From contig JNVV01000035.1 in the NCBI GenBank assembly GCA_000733355.1, forward strand, positions 427,070 to 474,950: DNA of 47,881 nt. The letters are read 5' to 3'. Shown one piece after another: positions 11,547 through 21,552 of the stretch. Positions within the stretch are counted from its first letter, which is position 1. Every line of letters begins with the position of its first letter. The translations under genes and the position numbers were made by a program. A model generated the notes under the pieces. It did not search any database. It had not been told where the DNA came from and worked only from the letters and a program-made list of their open reading frames with translations. The stretch is from Falciphora oryzae. Taxonomy: Eukaryota; Ascomycota; Sordariomycetes; Magnaporthales; Magnaporthaceae.

Positions 11547-12458
11547 TAATTATCAAAGGAAGGGCCGGTTGCGGACAAACATAAATTAATCTCCACGGGT
11601 GCAGGCATGCATTACTGAGCTCACCGGCGTCACCGATCTCCGAAAGGGTTACTGCACTTTTGGAAGCTCCAATACATGCACCCGTGTATATAAAGCCAAA
11701 GAGCCTCCTACCTTGCATCATCTTTTCTTTAAGTTTTTTTTAAGATACAGATTAACTGTTTAGGCTTATTGCGTATGAGTGGCCACCGTGGGGCGAGAAT
11801 TGAGATTATTTTAATGGCTAAGAGCAAAAACTGGGTGCTGTTTAACGAAGCCCTTAATTAAAATAAAACTTTGACTACTTCGAAAACGGGGTGCGCAAGA
11901 CTTTTGATATAATCCAGGGCCCCACATAATTTGTTAAAGTACGTGCTAGGTTATGTGCTAGGTTACGTAATTAACTTTTTCACAATTGCGCACCTGCTAA
12001 CGCGCCGACCTTCGTTTTCCGCGCGTCGGTTATACCTGTTGGGAAAAAAAAAATGCGTCGTTGTTGGTCGCGCGCGTGCATTGAATTAAATGCATGAAGG
12101 ATTTCGAGTTTGCGCTGAGAAATACTTGGAAAGTTGAATCCGCAAATGCTGGCGCGGTGACTGGCTTGATTAGATTTAGCTTGGGTGCCAAACGTTGTCG
12201 AATGGGCGCCTTTTAATAAAACCTTTGAGCAATAGTAAAGCAATGACATCTTTCTCCTTCACATATAACTTTGCTCTTTACGCTTTCGAAATTTCTCTTT
12301 TGGAATTTTTTATTAAGATATAAACTCGAGGGTTTTTGCCACCAGCATCTATTTCAGCGTGTGCTAGCGCACTCACCCACTAAACGCTACTAAGGCATAG
12401 TAACCAACCTGCTAATTTCTTTACTAGTTCCAAAGCATGAAATTGCATCAGGGGTTTC
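11547..12458. other. intergenic region downstream of the chitinase
   Basis: No gene recognised. It contains a short direct repeat (GTGCTAGGTTA and GTGCTAGGTTAC, 11943-11966) and AT-rich stretches. The last five bases (12454-12458, GTTTC) are a target duplication of the next LTR. Confidence 0.4.
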
Positions 12459-12883
12459 TGTAACAAACGGCGGCCTCCTTAGGGAAGGGAGGTCACGTCT
12501 GAAGGGAAAAGGGGGATCTCAGAGGTTCAGCAACTCAACAGTCTGGTTCGTGCAAAGCTCGACAAGTTAATGATGACAAGAAACAAGAAACGATTGCTTG
12601 GCCTTCGAACTCCCTTCATAGGGGGTCCTGCAGGCCCTTTTTATGCACGGCCTCCCAGCCACCCCTCGGCTGCCGTCGGCAGAGTCTCCTCCTCCATGAT
12701 GCCCGTCCGGGCTGGCTGTGCTTTGGTGCGTCATGGTCTGGAACAACATGCCACTGACCTCCTGGTCTGGAACAACATGCCACTCTGGCGTACGCCCCTT
12801 TGGCCACTACCGGAGTCCCCCCTTGAGGCTACCGGTGGCGGTCCTTAGGGCTGCTGATCGTGGCTGCGGATCGGGGTGTTACA
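12459..12883 (-). repeat. solo LTR, 425 bp, A1-type
   Basis: In minus orientation it starts TGTAACACCCCGATCC and ends GCCGTTTGTTACA. It is 425 bp, the same length as the LTR at 21082-21506 and similar throughout. A perfect 5-bp duplication GTTTC lies on both sides (12454-12458 and 12884-12888). It is therefore a genuine insertion reduced to one LTR by recombination. It contains a TATA-like GCATAAAAAGGG stretch on the minus strand. It is less RIP-mutated than the copy at 21082. Confidence 0.93.
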
Positions 12884-14576
12884 GTTTCCTTCGTTATATA
12901 TAGTAGTGCCGACATATCAATCCTATCAGACTTTCAGGTCACGTGGCAGGCACGTGCTGTAGATCTGGGCTGCGTGGTCGTGTCGTTCTGTTGTGGCCTT
13001 GCACTCTGGTGGTTCTAAGCCACCTGCTGTGGCAATGGGGCGTGTTTGTTCCTAAGCTTGTTTATTGTGTTACCCATATTAATTCCGTCAACTGCTTATT
13101 TGTTAGTTGATTAACAAGTGCAAGGGATTCCTTGAACCTTGCGAAAATCTTTTCACAGACCCGCCAGAAGTACCCTATTAACAAGGCTTTGTCCCATCTC
13201 TTTTTGCCACCTGTTTTGCCACTTATTTTGCCACCTCCTGGGCCACCTCCAGGGCCACCTATTGGTTTGTTTAGCTTGCCACTTCCAAAAGGAGGAATTT
13301 GCCCGCAAGTTGCAGCCAAAGGTTAAAACTAAAAAAAGGTTCATACATTGAGGTACATTTCCTTCGTGCATGCCCCCTGCTTGTTAAGCGAATAAAGCTT
13401 GGCAAAAAACAGCTAGGGGGTCCAGTTTACAGAAAAACAACGGGAAACAAACAGGCCCTATAGTTCGACACAAACCTACCCCGTAAAAAAACGGTTCGCT
13501 CGTCCATAACTGGCGCCATTGCCAGGCAAAGGGGTACTCTGTCCACCCCTACGTAGCATCTAACCCCCTCAACACCGCCCCATTTTTACACGCCCTCCCC
13601 ACCCTCCTTCCCTTGCCTTTAAAAAAAGTTACCATGTAATAAAACATGGATCTCCAACAACCAGGTGAACCAGTGAACCAGTGGACCAGTGGAGCTGCTT
13701 GGCAATCTATGGTTCAATTTGGCGTTCCGGCCAAGTACCTTAGCCGAAAGCCGGGTTTGGTGAAAAGGTGCTGTTTAAGCAGCAAGGATTCCGACGCTTC
13801 TTGGCTGCACCCTGGCGGTGCCTAACACTCCACCTTTTCGCGCTTCCTTTTTAACAAATGGCTCAATTATAAACCGTATCCATTTCGCCGAAAAATTCTG
13901 CAAACAAAGTCCTTTAATCCAAGTGGACCGTACTTATTCTGCCAAAAAATCCTAACATACCTTTGGACACTAATCGAGGATGAGTCAATACGGTGCTGGT
14001 CCCGGTGCTAGTCCTTATCGTCACTAGCCTTGGAGGCGGCCAGGTGCCAATCAATGCCCCATTCAGGCCGCCTGGATGGTTGAGGGCACCAGAGGCTTTC
14101 TCCTGACCAATGAACGCGGGAGGCGTCCAATGCTGCGCGACCCATGTAGCAGTCGCCTTTCTGCCTTTTTTGCCAGCTTTCGCTAGGAAACCTTGCAGTC
14201 CCGCCTCTCCTTCATGCCTCGCCGTTAAATGGATCGGGGCGACATGAAGACGAAAAAGGCTATAAAATACCCCTCGCTCCGACATTGTTGGCCCTCAGCA
14301 GAATATTCTCCATCGCCCATTTCCTCGAACAGCTTCCGATCTTCCTCGGTTCCTTGGCCAGATTACCAACTCCTTATTATGAAGTTGCTTTGTACCGCTT
14401 CTTTAAACATGGTCTCGTTCGTAGGCCATCCTCCCGACCGTTACGCAATCCTCTCCTACTCTATACCCAAATCGGCACAGTCGGAAAGCCTCGGCCCTGA
14501 CCCAACGCCATGCTCCGAGCCACCTATCGCAACCCATCCCTACGGCAACAAGTACCTATCCCGAGACATCGAGCTT
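12884..14576. other. intergenic, low-information region
   Basis: No gene recognised. It contains a short GCCACC-rich repeat (13205-13261), a small ACCAGTG(G/A) tandem near 13663-13692, and a TATA-like GGCTATAAAATACCCC at about 14257-14272. Open frames on both strands over 13914-14678 have no family motifs and overlap each other, so I do not call them. Confidence 0.4.
13205..13261 (+). repeat. short GCCACC-rich repeat
   Basis: Six GCCACC or GCCACT units are spaced 9-12 bases apart, encoding a Gly/Pro/Lys-rich stretch in the minus frame. It is probably simple-sequence expansion. Confidence 0.5.
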
Positions 14577-14806
14577 CCCCTCAGCTGCCATGGATTGGTA
14601 ATTTGCCGGTCTCCTTGCCCATTACACGAAGCTTACGACTTCATCAGACATTTCGGTATAAAGCCAGCGCTAGTTTAATCCAAGAATGCACTGTTTTCTT
14701 GGGTTAAACTAGAACGCTGGCTTTATACCGAAATGTTTGATGAAGTCGTAAGCTTCGTGTAATGGGCAAAGAGACCGGCAAATTACCAATCCATGGCAAC
14801 TAAGGG
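14577..14806. repeat. long near-perfect inverted repeat, 110-bp arms, 9-nt loop
   Basis: The left arm 14577-14686 and right arm 14696-14806 are reverse complements apart from about ten changes, most of them C/T or G/A transitions, plus one 1-base indel. The loop is TGCACTGTT. Any transcript would fold into a long hairpin. It lacks transposon-like terminal motifs or an obvious duplication at its ends. It may be an inverted duplication, a MITE-like relic or a source of double-stranded RNA. Confidence 0.9.
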
Positions 14807-15635
14807 GTCGGGTGTTTTTGGAGCGCGATAAAAAACTGTGATGGCGAGAAAAAGAACACAAAGAAAGGAAGCGAGAAGGCCACAAGGTTAATTCCCACGG
14901 GATTTATAAAAATACTGGGTGGTGTTATCACCGGTCAATTGGGGCCAGTCGTCCTAACCGCCTGCATGATTTCCGTTGCCCAGGAAGAAATCAACGTCCA
15001 CAGGTTCATGCTCGATCTCGACAGGCATGGGAGCCGTCTGGGTAGGATCAAACTGTTACAATCGAGATTCTGCTCCTAAGGTAGGGCACCTGAGGAGAGG
15101 ATTGGAGAGTTTGTGCGCCTATCAACTTTTTAAAAGTACCGCTATAGTGCTAAATGCTAAAACGATCCACAAGCAGCTGGGACATCCGTATCAGGTCCAC
15201 CAATAAAATGCGCTTTTTGGAAAGCTTCCCGGAGAGTTGATGTGGTTACAAGGCGGAGGTGACGAGCTAACTGCATGCAAATACCTCCGAGCTGGCGGCT
15301 CGTATTCGCCCCCTGATCAGTGGCTGCAGTGAATTTAACGCAGTTAACGGATATCCCAAGCCACTTCGGGAACGGAGGCGTGGGTATCCCACGCCCACCT
15401 AGGCGCTGTTCCCTTGAGCTTCGGCAAAGCCTATCCACTCTCCTGGCCAGGTGGAGTCGTTTTAGTTTTGTTTTTACAGTAACCCAGCGGTACTACCAAG
15501 AACAGCTACTTTTGTCTTCGCCAACGCTCTGTTGTCTGCACTCTAAGCGTAACCATTTCCACCCCGAGGGTGTTCCGGACTTGCTTGAGCATGTGCCCAG
15601 CTTAGCGACGTTTGGGTTTAACTTTTCGCAACCAC
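14807..15635. other. intergenic, 5' region of the WOPR relic
   Basis: No gene is recognised. Open frames at 15320-15688 (plus) and 15157-15438 (minus) have no motif. This may hold the promoter and leader of the WOPR gene that follows. Confidence 0.35.
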
Positions 15636-15636
15636 C

Positions 15637-16310
15637 ATGTCCTTACCAACCACATTGGGCGGCACGGCGCTTTTGTCGGTCATTATGAGGGCTTCGTCGG
15701 TACCATTATGGATGCGCTGATCCTTTTTGAGGCATTCCTATAAGGCCAGCTGTACCACGTCCCACGCAAACCTTCCGACCGTGAGCGTGAGACCTTAATC
15801 AGGAGCGGCGCCGTCTTGGTGTACGAGGAGCACTCGAGCGGCACTAAAGGGTGGACGGATAGCTTCAACCGGAACCCCAGTCGGATATTAGGCAATTTCC
15901 TCATCTACCGTAAGCTCGAAGGGCCTTTCCCTTAGGAGAGAAGAAAAGGGCACGTGAACCNNNNNNNNNNNNNNNNNNNNNNNNNAACGCTAGGGTAGCG
16001 GCCGTGCTCAGTTCGGTCAACCAATCGGCGGGCCTGGAGGATGGCGAGCAGAACCGGGCAGAGTCGGAACGGTCGCTGATCGGGTCGCTTATAAACTCGT
16101 ACCCTTTCAAAAAGCGCGGCCTGGTTAAGAAAACGATCAGCGTGCAGTGACAGGTTGTCCCCACCACCTTATCTCGTACTACAAGGTCGAAGACGTCCTC
16201 GGTCAGAAGTTCATATCTCCCTCGGAACACCCCAGGTTTGCTCGCCTCGTCCCCGCGCAGCACTTTTCAGCCAGTGTTATGGCGCGGCGTGCCCTTTCGT
16301 GCAGCCTAGC
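15637..16310 (+). pseudogene. WOPR-domain (Gti1/Pac2 family) transcription factor, broken
   Basis: WOPR proteins (Wor1/Ryp1/Sge1 and Gti1/Pac2) are fungal DNA-binding switches of morphology and virulence. The first half reads YEGFVGTIMDALILFEAF from 15684, then HVPRKPSDRERETLIRSGAV, LVYEEHSSGTKGWTDSF and SRILGNFLIYRKLEGPF. The second half reads LINSYPFKKRGLVKKTISV, then HHLISYYKVEDVLGQKF and LVPAQHF. These blocks are in the right order for a complete WOPR domain. Lesions are a TAA at 15741-15743, a frame slip near 15930 (TAG at 15933-15935, after which GEKKRARE reads in the next frame), an assembly gap of 25 N, and an apparent one-base loss near 16147 (GTGCAGTGAC). The ATG at 15637 is out of frame with the domain, so the start is uncertain. 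The Gti1/Pac2 subfamily looks likelier than Sge1. Confidence 0.85.
15961..15985. other. assembly gap (25 N)
   Basis: Twenty-five N bases lie inside the WOPR relic, between the GEKKRA-like block and the variable linker. The true missing length is unknown. Confidence 0.99.
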
Positions 16311-16329
16311 CTACATTGGGTACTTGAAC

Positions 16330-17150
16330 CTCTAATTGAGCCAAAGTCGGAGACTTTGGCTTAGTCGTCCTTTCGGTAGCAAGTGGGTGGGGGCTCCTTC
16401 TGCCGAACCGTGACAGCCAGCAAAATTTCCGCAACCCAGTCTCGGATACACGGAGGGTCTTTGCCCTAATTTGAACAAATCCTCCACCACCGAATCGCCC
16501 ACTACCACGTATCGACTCCGAGACGACCTCACCACGACACCGCCATCCTACCAACACCGCCATCCTACCAACACCGCCATACCATCCGCTCTCCGGGAAA
16601 CGGTCAAAGGGCTACCGGAAATAGGGCCGGCGGGCTAAGGCCTGGTCACCTTACGAGCACGTAAGCAAGAGCTAGAAGTAGGGCAATTTGTTGTGTATGT
16701 TAAATATTTCTTGTTGCTCCAACCTGATTCTAATTGCTGATTCAACCTTGCATTATAAAGTCCCTGAAAGCTCACGACAGCCCCGAATGCTACACCGTTG
16801 GTTGAATTCGTATCAATTACACTGTATCTAAAGGCACTTTTTCGTCAATCCTAGTTCTATATGATACCACAGTTAGGACGCCACAAGTCCAACAGATACA
16901 ATCAAAAATACTTAATTTGAACTATCTCATCCATCCCCTATCTCAACGCCTACAGCCATCATCTTGAAATCTCCCCGTTTCTCTCGGTTGCTTAATACTG
17001 TGCTTTACAGCGTTTAGTAAGCGGTCCACAGAGTCTTGACATTATTGCGGAACCCATTATTGCCTAATTGTAGTTGCATATTGAAGTCAAGAAGTATGTT
17101 AGCGGGTGTTTGTCATGGCTGGCAGAGGGTGCAGCTTGATTACGTTAGCC
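16330..17150. other. intergenic, no gene seen
   Basis: It holds one short tandem repeat (16539-16586) and AT-rich DNA. No protein family or RNA gene is recognised. Confidence 0.4.
16539..16586 (+). repeat. 17-bp tandem repeat, about 2.7 copies
   Basis: The unit CACCGCCATCCTACCAA is repeated head to tail. Confidence 0.75.
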
Positions 17151-17437
17151 GACCTTTCCAGTATATAGATTTCCACTGCAGGCATAGGCCTCTGGCCTTT
17201 CTTCCTCCCAATAGACTACCTTTACCACCACAATCACACCCCCAATTGGTTCTGACATGTTCCGTTTGCGACTATTATAGTGGCCAGTGGTGCAGCTTCC
17301 GCCGTTTGTTGAACACAGTCGTCTGCAATTTGTGTCCCTTGTCTAATTGAAACATTGGCAGGATTGTCGGCGCAATAAGCGTCAATCTCGCAGTGTTGCT
17401 GGGAGTTTTCAGCGGGTACACTTTGGTTTGCTAACAC
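17130..17437 (-). pseudogene. possible small cysteine-rich secreted protein relic
   Basis: On the minus strand an open frame at 17437-17234 contains HCEIDAYCADNPANVSIRQG, then a stretch ending DDC, and ATIIVANGTCQNQLGV before a TGA. A one-base frame change then gives DCGGKGS, and near 17160-17190 another frame gives YACSGNLYTGKVG. The regular Cys spacing (CxxxxxC, then C, C, C, CxxC) resembles small fungal secreted proteins. No ATG or signal peptide is visible and a TAA lies two codons upstream of the open frame. I cannot name the family. It may be a decayed gene or coincidence. Confidence 0.35.
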
Positions 17438-17449
17438 TTTTTAAATTCC

Positions 17450-17803
17450 ACTCTTTGCATTACCAGTAAACTCGACGCAATCGTTACTTTAACTTTCTTC
17501 AGCCCACGTTATGTTAGTGCATTACTGATCGCCGATTTCGCCATAAGCATCAATGTCACTTGTTTCGACCATAATCTCGTTTAGAATTGTATAAGTTTGT
17601 TCCTGTTTCCGTTTAGCTTTTCGAAATTTGCGTAATCTCCGTTTTGTTACTTTAGGCTTGTAACCGCCTAATAACCTTTTTGTCTGTTAACCGTTAGTTG
17701 CTGTTATTACTGAAATATATTAGTTATACTACTTACAGATATGTTAGTATTTGGCAAATTAGACCCCTCGAGGAGATAGACAATTTTACGTGCACCGTAT
17801 ACC
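17450..17803. other. AT-rich intergenic stretch
   Basis: No coding signal or repeat recognised. It ends at the variant solo LTR. Confidence 0.4.
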
Positions 17804-17954
17804 TGTGACGGTTCCGCCACGATCCAAACGTCCAGTGGTACGGCCACAACTGTGGAGCAGGCGCAAGCGCGCAAGCCACATAAAGGGGACTGTAGAATCT
17901 TCGTTTATAGCGCTAATGCAAGGCCTTCGTGCCTCCATTAGTCTGGCCGTAACA
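17804..17954 (+). repeat. solo LTR, short variant of the gypsy C LTR (151 bp)
   Basis: It starts TGTGACGGTTCCGCC and ends GGCCGTAACA like the gypsy C LTR. It lacks about 70 internal bases (the segment with ATCGCGACAACTTC and the CTTTTCC-rich part). The flanks (ATACC and AATAA) do not match, so no target duplication remains. It is either a diverged subfamily or a deleted, rearranged copy. Confidence 0.82.
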
Positions 17955-20050
17955 AATAAAGCGGTTTTCGGCACGAATTGGCTTTATTTAGCTACAAATT
18001 TCGACTAAGTAATGAACTATCTCAAACTAAAAAAATAACGGCTTTATTCCATTATAACTGCTTACCATTCAATTCCCTTACCAATTTATTGCAAAGACTA
18101 ACTTGTAATTACAACAGCGATTACCACACGTTAATCCAGTAGTTTTTTGGCAGCTCCTTTGTCAAATGCAACTTGACATACTTGTACCGTTAGGGTGGTT
18201 TTGGCGATCTTGCTACATAAAACCCCTTTGTAGATCGCTCGGGAATTAAGGCCCCACACAATATCCCACTGCCTCCCAAACCCCACTTGGATACGGCACT
18301 TGTGAAGGTGCCAAAGTGTGTATATGCGGTAGCGATAATCTCAATTTTTGGCTTTCGTAACCTGTTCAGCTGCAAGACGCATAAAAACTCACGCATTAAT
18401 ATCTGGCTTTAAAACCTATATCTGAAGGGACCCATATAACAAACAGATTGCAGCTTCCGTTACGCCAGCCAAGGAAAAGCCAAGAAATAGGGGAAAACAG
18501 TAGAGGCACACCCATGCCAGTACACATATACGGTTTAAAATATTACCGTGCGGCGCATTAACTTGTGCACGGGCCGTTACATAGACCGCTCTCCATGTGC
18601 TGCCCGGGGAGGATGGCATAAGTCGGATCCCCTGTTTCCAGCACCCTCCGGTTCTGGCACCGGCCTTCTATACTAAATCGGCAAAATGCTATATATATGC
18701 TATAGGAATCCGCTAAGGTACGTGTCCGCCTTCTCATGCGGAACTTCGGGGCCCCCGACAAGACTGTGTTGATGTTGATATTGTCACCTTGAAGCAAAAC
18801 CGCATATTGAATTCTTCCCCTATGTTGTCATCGCCGCCACCTTATAATATTGCTATTCACCAGCAATCCGGCAGCTCCACTGAAGACGTTATTATTTTTA
18901 CTCCTGTTTACGAATTTCAATTCGTCTTCCCTTGGATATATATATCTTTAACCATCTCTCATATCAACCCTTATTCTCGATTAAGTACACTTTTTCTACT
19001 TAGCGCGACGTCTTGCACGCATCTCTACGACACAAGTCTCGATACCCGCATATTGGAGTTCAAAATACAGTCCAACCAGCCTCAGAAACGCCGGATGCGT
19101 CCCAATCCACCTCCAGCATACACCGAGACGCAGGAGGCCATATGATGATCAGCGCTTTGAGCCATAAAAGGTGAAATATAACGAGTGGGTATCCTTCCTT
19201 GTATTTTTGCCCCCTCCTGAATTTACACCTTCCCTGCTTCATCTCGGCGCCTAGCAAGAGCTTCCTGAGCTCGGTCCAGTACATGCCACTGTCTGGCAGA
19301 AGGGTATGCAGATCAATTATTCATTGAGCACCATGCAGTGGAGCTTGGTTCGGACGCAGCATGAACTCAGCTCGTGCTTCTAAAGTTATTATACTAAACT
19401 TTGCACCCAATCCCAATAGAATTCATGCAACGAGCAGGCTCAAGAACGTTTCAGACAAATCCAGTACGCGCTGCTTCAACCTCGTACCGGATTTCAGACC
19501 GCGAATCAAATCCCAAAGCAAAACACCACGCTCGCTAGCATGCACTCGCCTGTTTATTCCCTTTGTATCTAGATAAACCCACGAGACCTGCTCCTTCGTC
19601 ACACAAAAAGCAGCTGAGGGCATACCCAAAGTGCGATGTCGATTGCTAGGAAGAAGCCTGCAGGGCCATAGGCCGTTAATGCAGATTTTGTAGCGGGGTC
19701 CTGCGGTTGATAACTGCCGGAATCTGGCAGGTCATGGCACCCAGCGCCTGGGCCGGGGCCTCTTGAAATAAGTCTTTTCCTTCAGGGCGTCTAAGGTTAT
19801 TACAAAGTCCTGGTTTGGATTCCCTATTTTTCATACCTTTGTCCTTAAATAGGCCCGAGGGGCTGGGCATCTGGGCATGCCGAAGAGCCGGTATCCGCTG
19901 CAGTTGATGGAATAGTGCTGCGGCACGAGAACGCGTGTGATTAATAAGGTTGATAGTTAATTGCCTAAAGATAAGATAAAGAAAGATTGACAAGGTGCGG
20001 TTTGTGGCCACATTTTCCTTCGACCCTTCTTTTCCTCTTCAGCGTAATAT
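17955..20050. other. intergenic, no recognised gene
   Basis: Several open frames of 60-118 codons occur on both strands, including 18789-19145 (plus) and 19676-20011 (minus). None shows a domain motif, consistent intron or start context. No repeat shared with the rest of the window was seen. Confidence 0.35.
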
Positions 20051-20051
20051 T

Positions 20052-20285
20052 CACATACATTCCCGCAAGTCAAAGGCACACCATGCCATATTATAACATA
20101 GGGTGAAAGCTGCTGCTGAGCCCTGAGTCCGATAGACCGCGACCTGCAGCTTGGCCTTCTCGCCCGACTCGCCAGGTCTCGGAGTCTCGATGCCGACGAC
20201 GATGGGCCACTTGCTCAGGGCGTCAAAATCGTTGTGGTTGATGGATATGCCAGGCGTTATGCAGGTGTCACGGCACGACAGTACG
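20052..20285 (-). pseudogene. fragment of a fungal PD-(D/E)XK nuclease-like protein
   Basis: The minus strand is open for about 75 codons and reads ATG-less through CRDTCITPGISINHND, FDALSKWPIVVGIETPRPGE and SGEKAKLQVAVYRTQGS, to a TGA near 20052. The INH...PIVVGIET...E..AKLQ layout matches the central part of the fungus-specific PD-(D/E)XK nuclease-like family, where SIETK-type motifs form the nuclease core. The Lys after ET is Pro here, so a catalytic residue is missing. The rest of the protein is absent on both sides. Family assignment is by recognition of motif layout only. Confidence 0.5.
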
Positions 20286-20547
20286 TGATTTAAATGTAAA
20301 CAGTCAATTGCAAATGAAGAGGAAGGTGTTGAAGAACACTGTCTCTAGTCCTATTCTTATTTTTTTGAATCTGCCTTCTATTTTCTCTTTGAAGAAGACA
20401 GTGATCCTCGTAGTGATATATACACATAGCAGGTGATATGTGCACCCGTTCACGGACTACCTCTAGTCGCCTCTGGAATCTTAACGAACCTTCTGGAAAA
20501 TACCCTCATATCTAACAAAAGGAATCTACGAAGTGGCAGGCGGGGTG
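20286..20547. other. short intergenic stretch
   Basis: Nothing recognised. It is mildly pyrimidine-rich, without ORFs or repeats. Confidence 0.35.
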
Positions 20548-20754
20548 TCACGGGCTAAATCCCACTCGGGTGGTCCGTGCATTCGATCCACACGCCGGAC
20601 TATGACACCTACCCTGCGACACTTTGGGCCGCTCGGAGTCCGAGACTATGATGTTAAAGCGAGCTTCTTTACGAAATTTCGTAATATCGTCATGGAAGAC
20701 GTCGCCCAGGAAGCTCTGGCGGACGAGCTCTAAGGTTAGGCGGATGCGGGCCAT
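20548..20754 (-). CDS. hypothetical ORF fragment
   Basis: This is a 68-codon frame on the minus strand starting at an ATG (MARIRLTLELVRQSFLGDVF) and containing FHDDITKFRKE and SQGRCHSPACGSN. Its composition looks protein-like and it is GC-richer than the surroundings. I do not recognise a family. It lies about 260 bases upstream, on the same strand, of the nuclease-like fragment and could be from the same lost gene. Confidence 0.25.
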   Translation of the reverse strand: MARIRLTLELVRQSFLGDVFHDDITKFRKEARFNIIVSDSERPKVSQGRCHSPACGSNARTTRVGFSP

Positions 20755-21081
20755 GTTGACCGGTTACAGGCCCGATGCCCACTAACCCGCTTTTATGTTC
20801 GTAGAATTGATAGTTTTTCCTATGGCACCGATAGAATTTGGCCTGGGAGGCAATGTGAATCCTGTCGTCGTGTTTTAAACGCGAATAAAGCGGTAAGTTA
20901 AGTGGCTAAAGGACGTCGGAGTTATAAGAGGGCAGATATAAAAGATAAACATCGTGTTGGTAACAAAAATATTAAAAGGCCTTAGTAAAGTAGGATCCAT
21001 AGTAATTTAGGATTAAAAGCCGCGGTGCCGGGGGTGTCGGGTTTGTACGTGGAACGAAAACTTTTTTAAGCCATTCAACGT
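20755..21081. other. intergenic, left flank of gypsy A1
   Basis: AT-rich with no coding signal. Bases 21077-21081 (AACGT) would be the target duplication of element A1, but the right partner is not present in the window. Confidence 0.4.
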
Positions 21082-21506
21082 TGTAACACCCCGATCCGCA
21101 GCCACGATCAGCAGCCCTAAAAACCGCCACCGGTAGCCTTAAAGGGGGACTCCGGTAGTGGCCAAAAGGGCGTACGCCAAAGTGGCATGTTGTTCCAAAC
21201 CAGGAGGTCAATGGCATGTTGTTCCAGACTATGACGCACTAAAGTACAGCCAGCCCGGACGGGCATCATGGAGGAGGAGACTCTACCAACGGCAACCGAG
21301 GGGTAGCTAGGAAGCCGTGCATAAAAAGGGCCTGCAAAACCCCCTATAAAGGGAGTTCGAAGGCCAAGCAATCGTTTCTTATTTTTTATTATTATTAGCT
21401 TATCGAACTTTGCACGAACCAGATTATTAAGTTACTAAACCTTTAAAATCCCCCTTTTCCTTTCAAACGTAACCTCCCTTCCCTAAAAAAGCCGCCGTTT
21501 GTTACA
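21082..21506 (+). repeat. 5' LTR of gypsy A1 (425 bp)
   Basis: It begins TGTAACACCCCGATCC and ends CCGTTTGTTACA. It matches the solo LTR 12459-12883 in full and shares only its downstream part with the 495/504-bp LTRs of element A (from the TATA-like region through AAGCAATCGTTT to TTTGTTACA). Its upstream U3-like part is unrelated to theirs. Confidence 0.9.
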
Positions 21507-21552
21507 ACTCGATTGCTTCCTTTGCTCAAACCTTCAACATTTATTAAGCACC

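Noticed and set aside
13914..14678. ORFs of 123 and 149 codons on opposite strands around a TATA-like motif
   Set aside because: They overlap each other, and the plus ORF runs into the inverted repeat. No recognisable protein features.
16480..16500. CCACCGAATCGCCCAC, resembling the pogo terminal repeat
   Set aside because: Only about 14 bases match, with no second end, no TA duplication and no transposase sequence nearby; likely chance.
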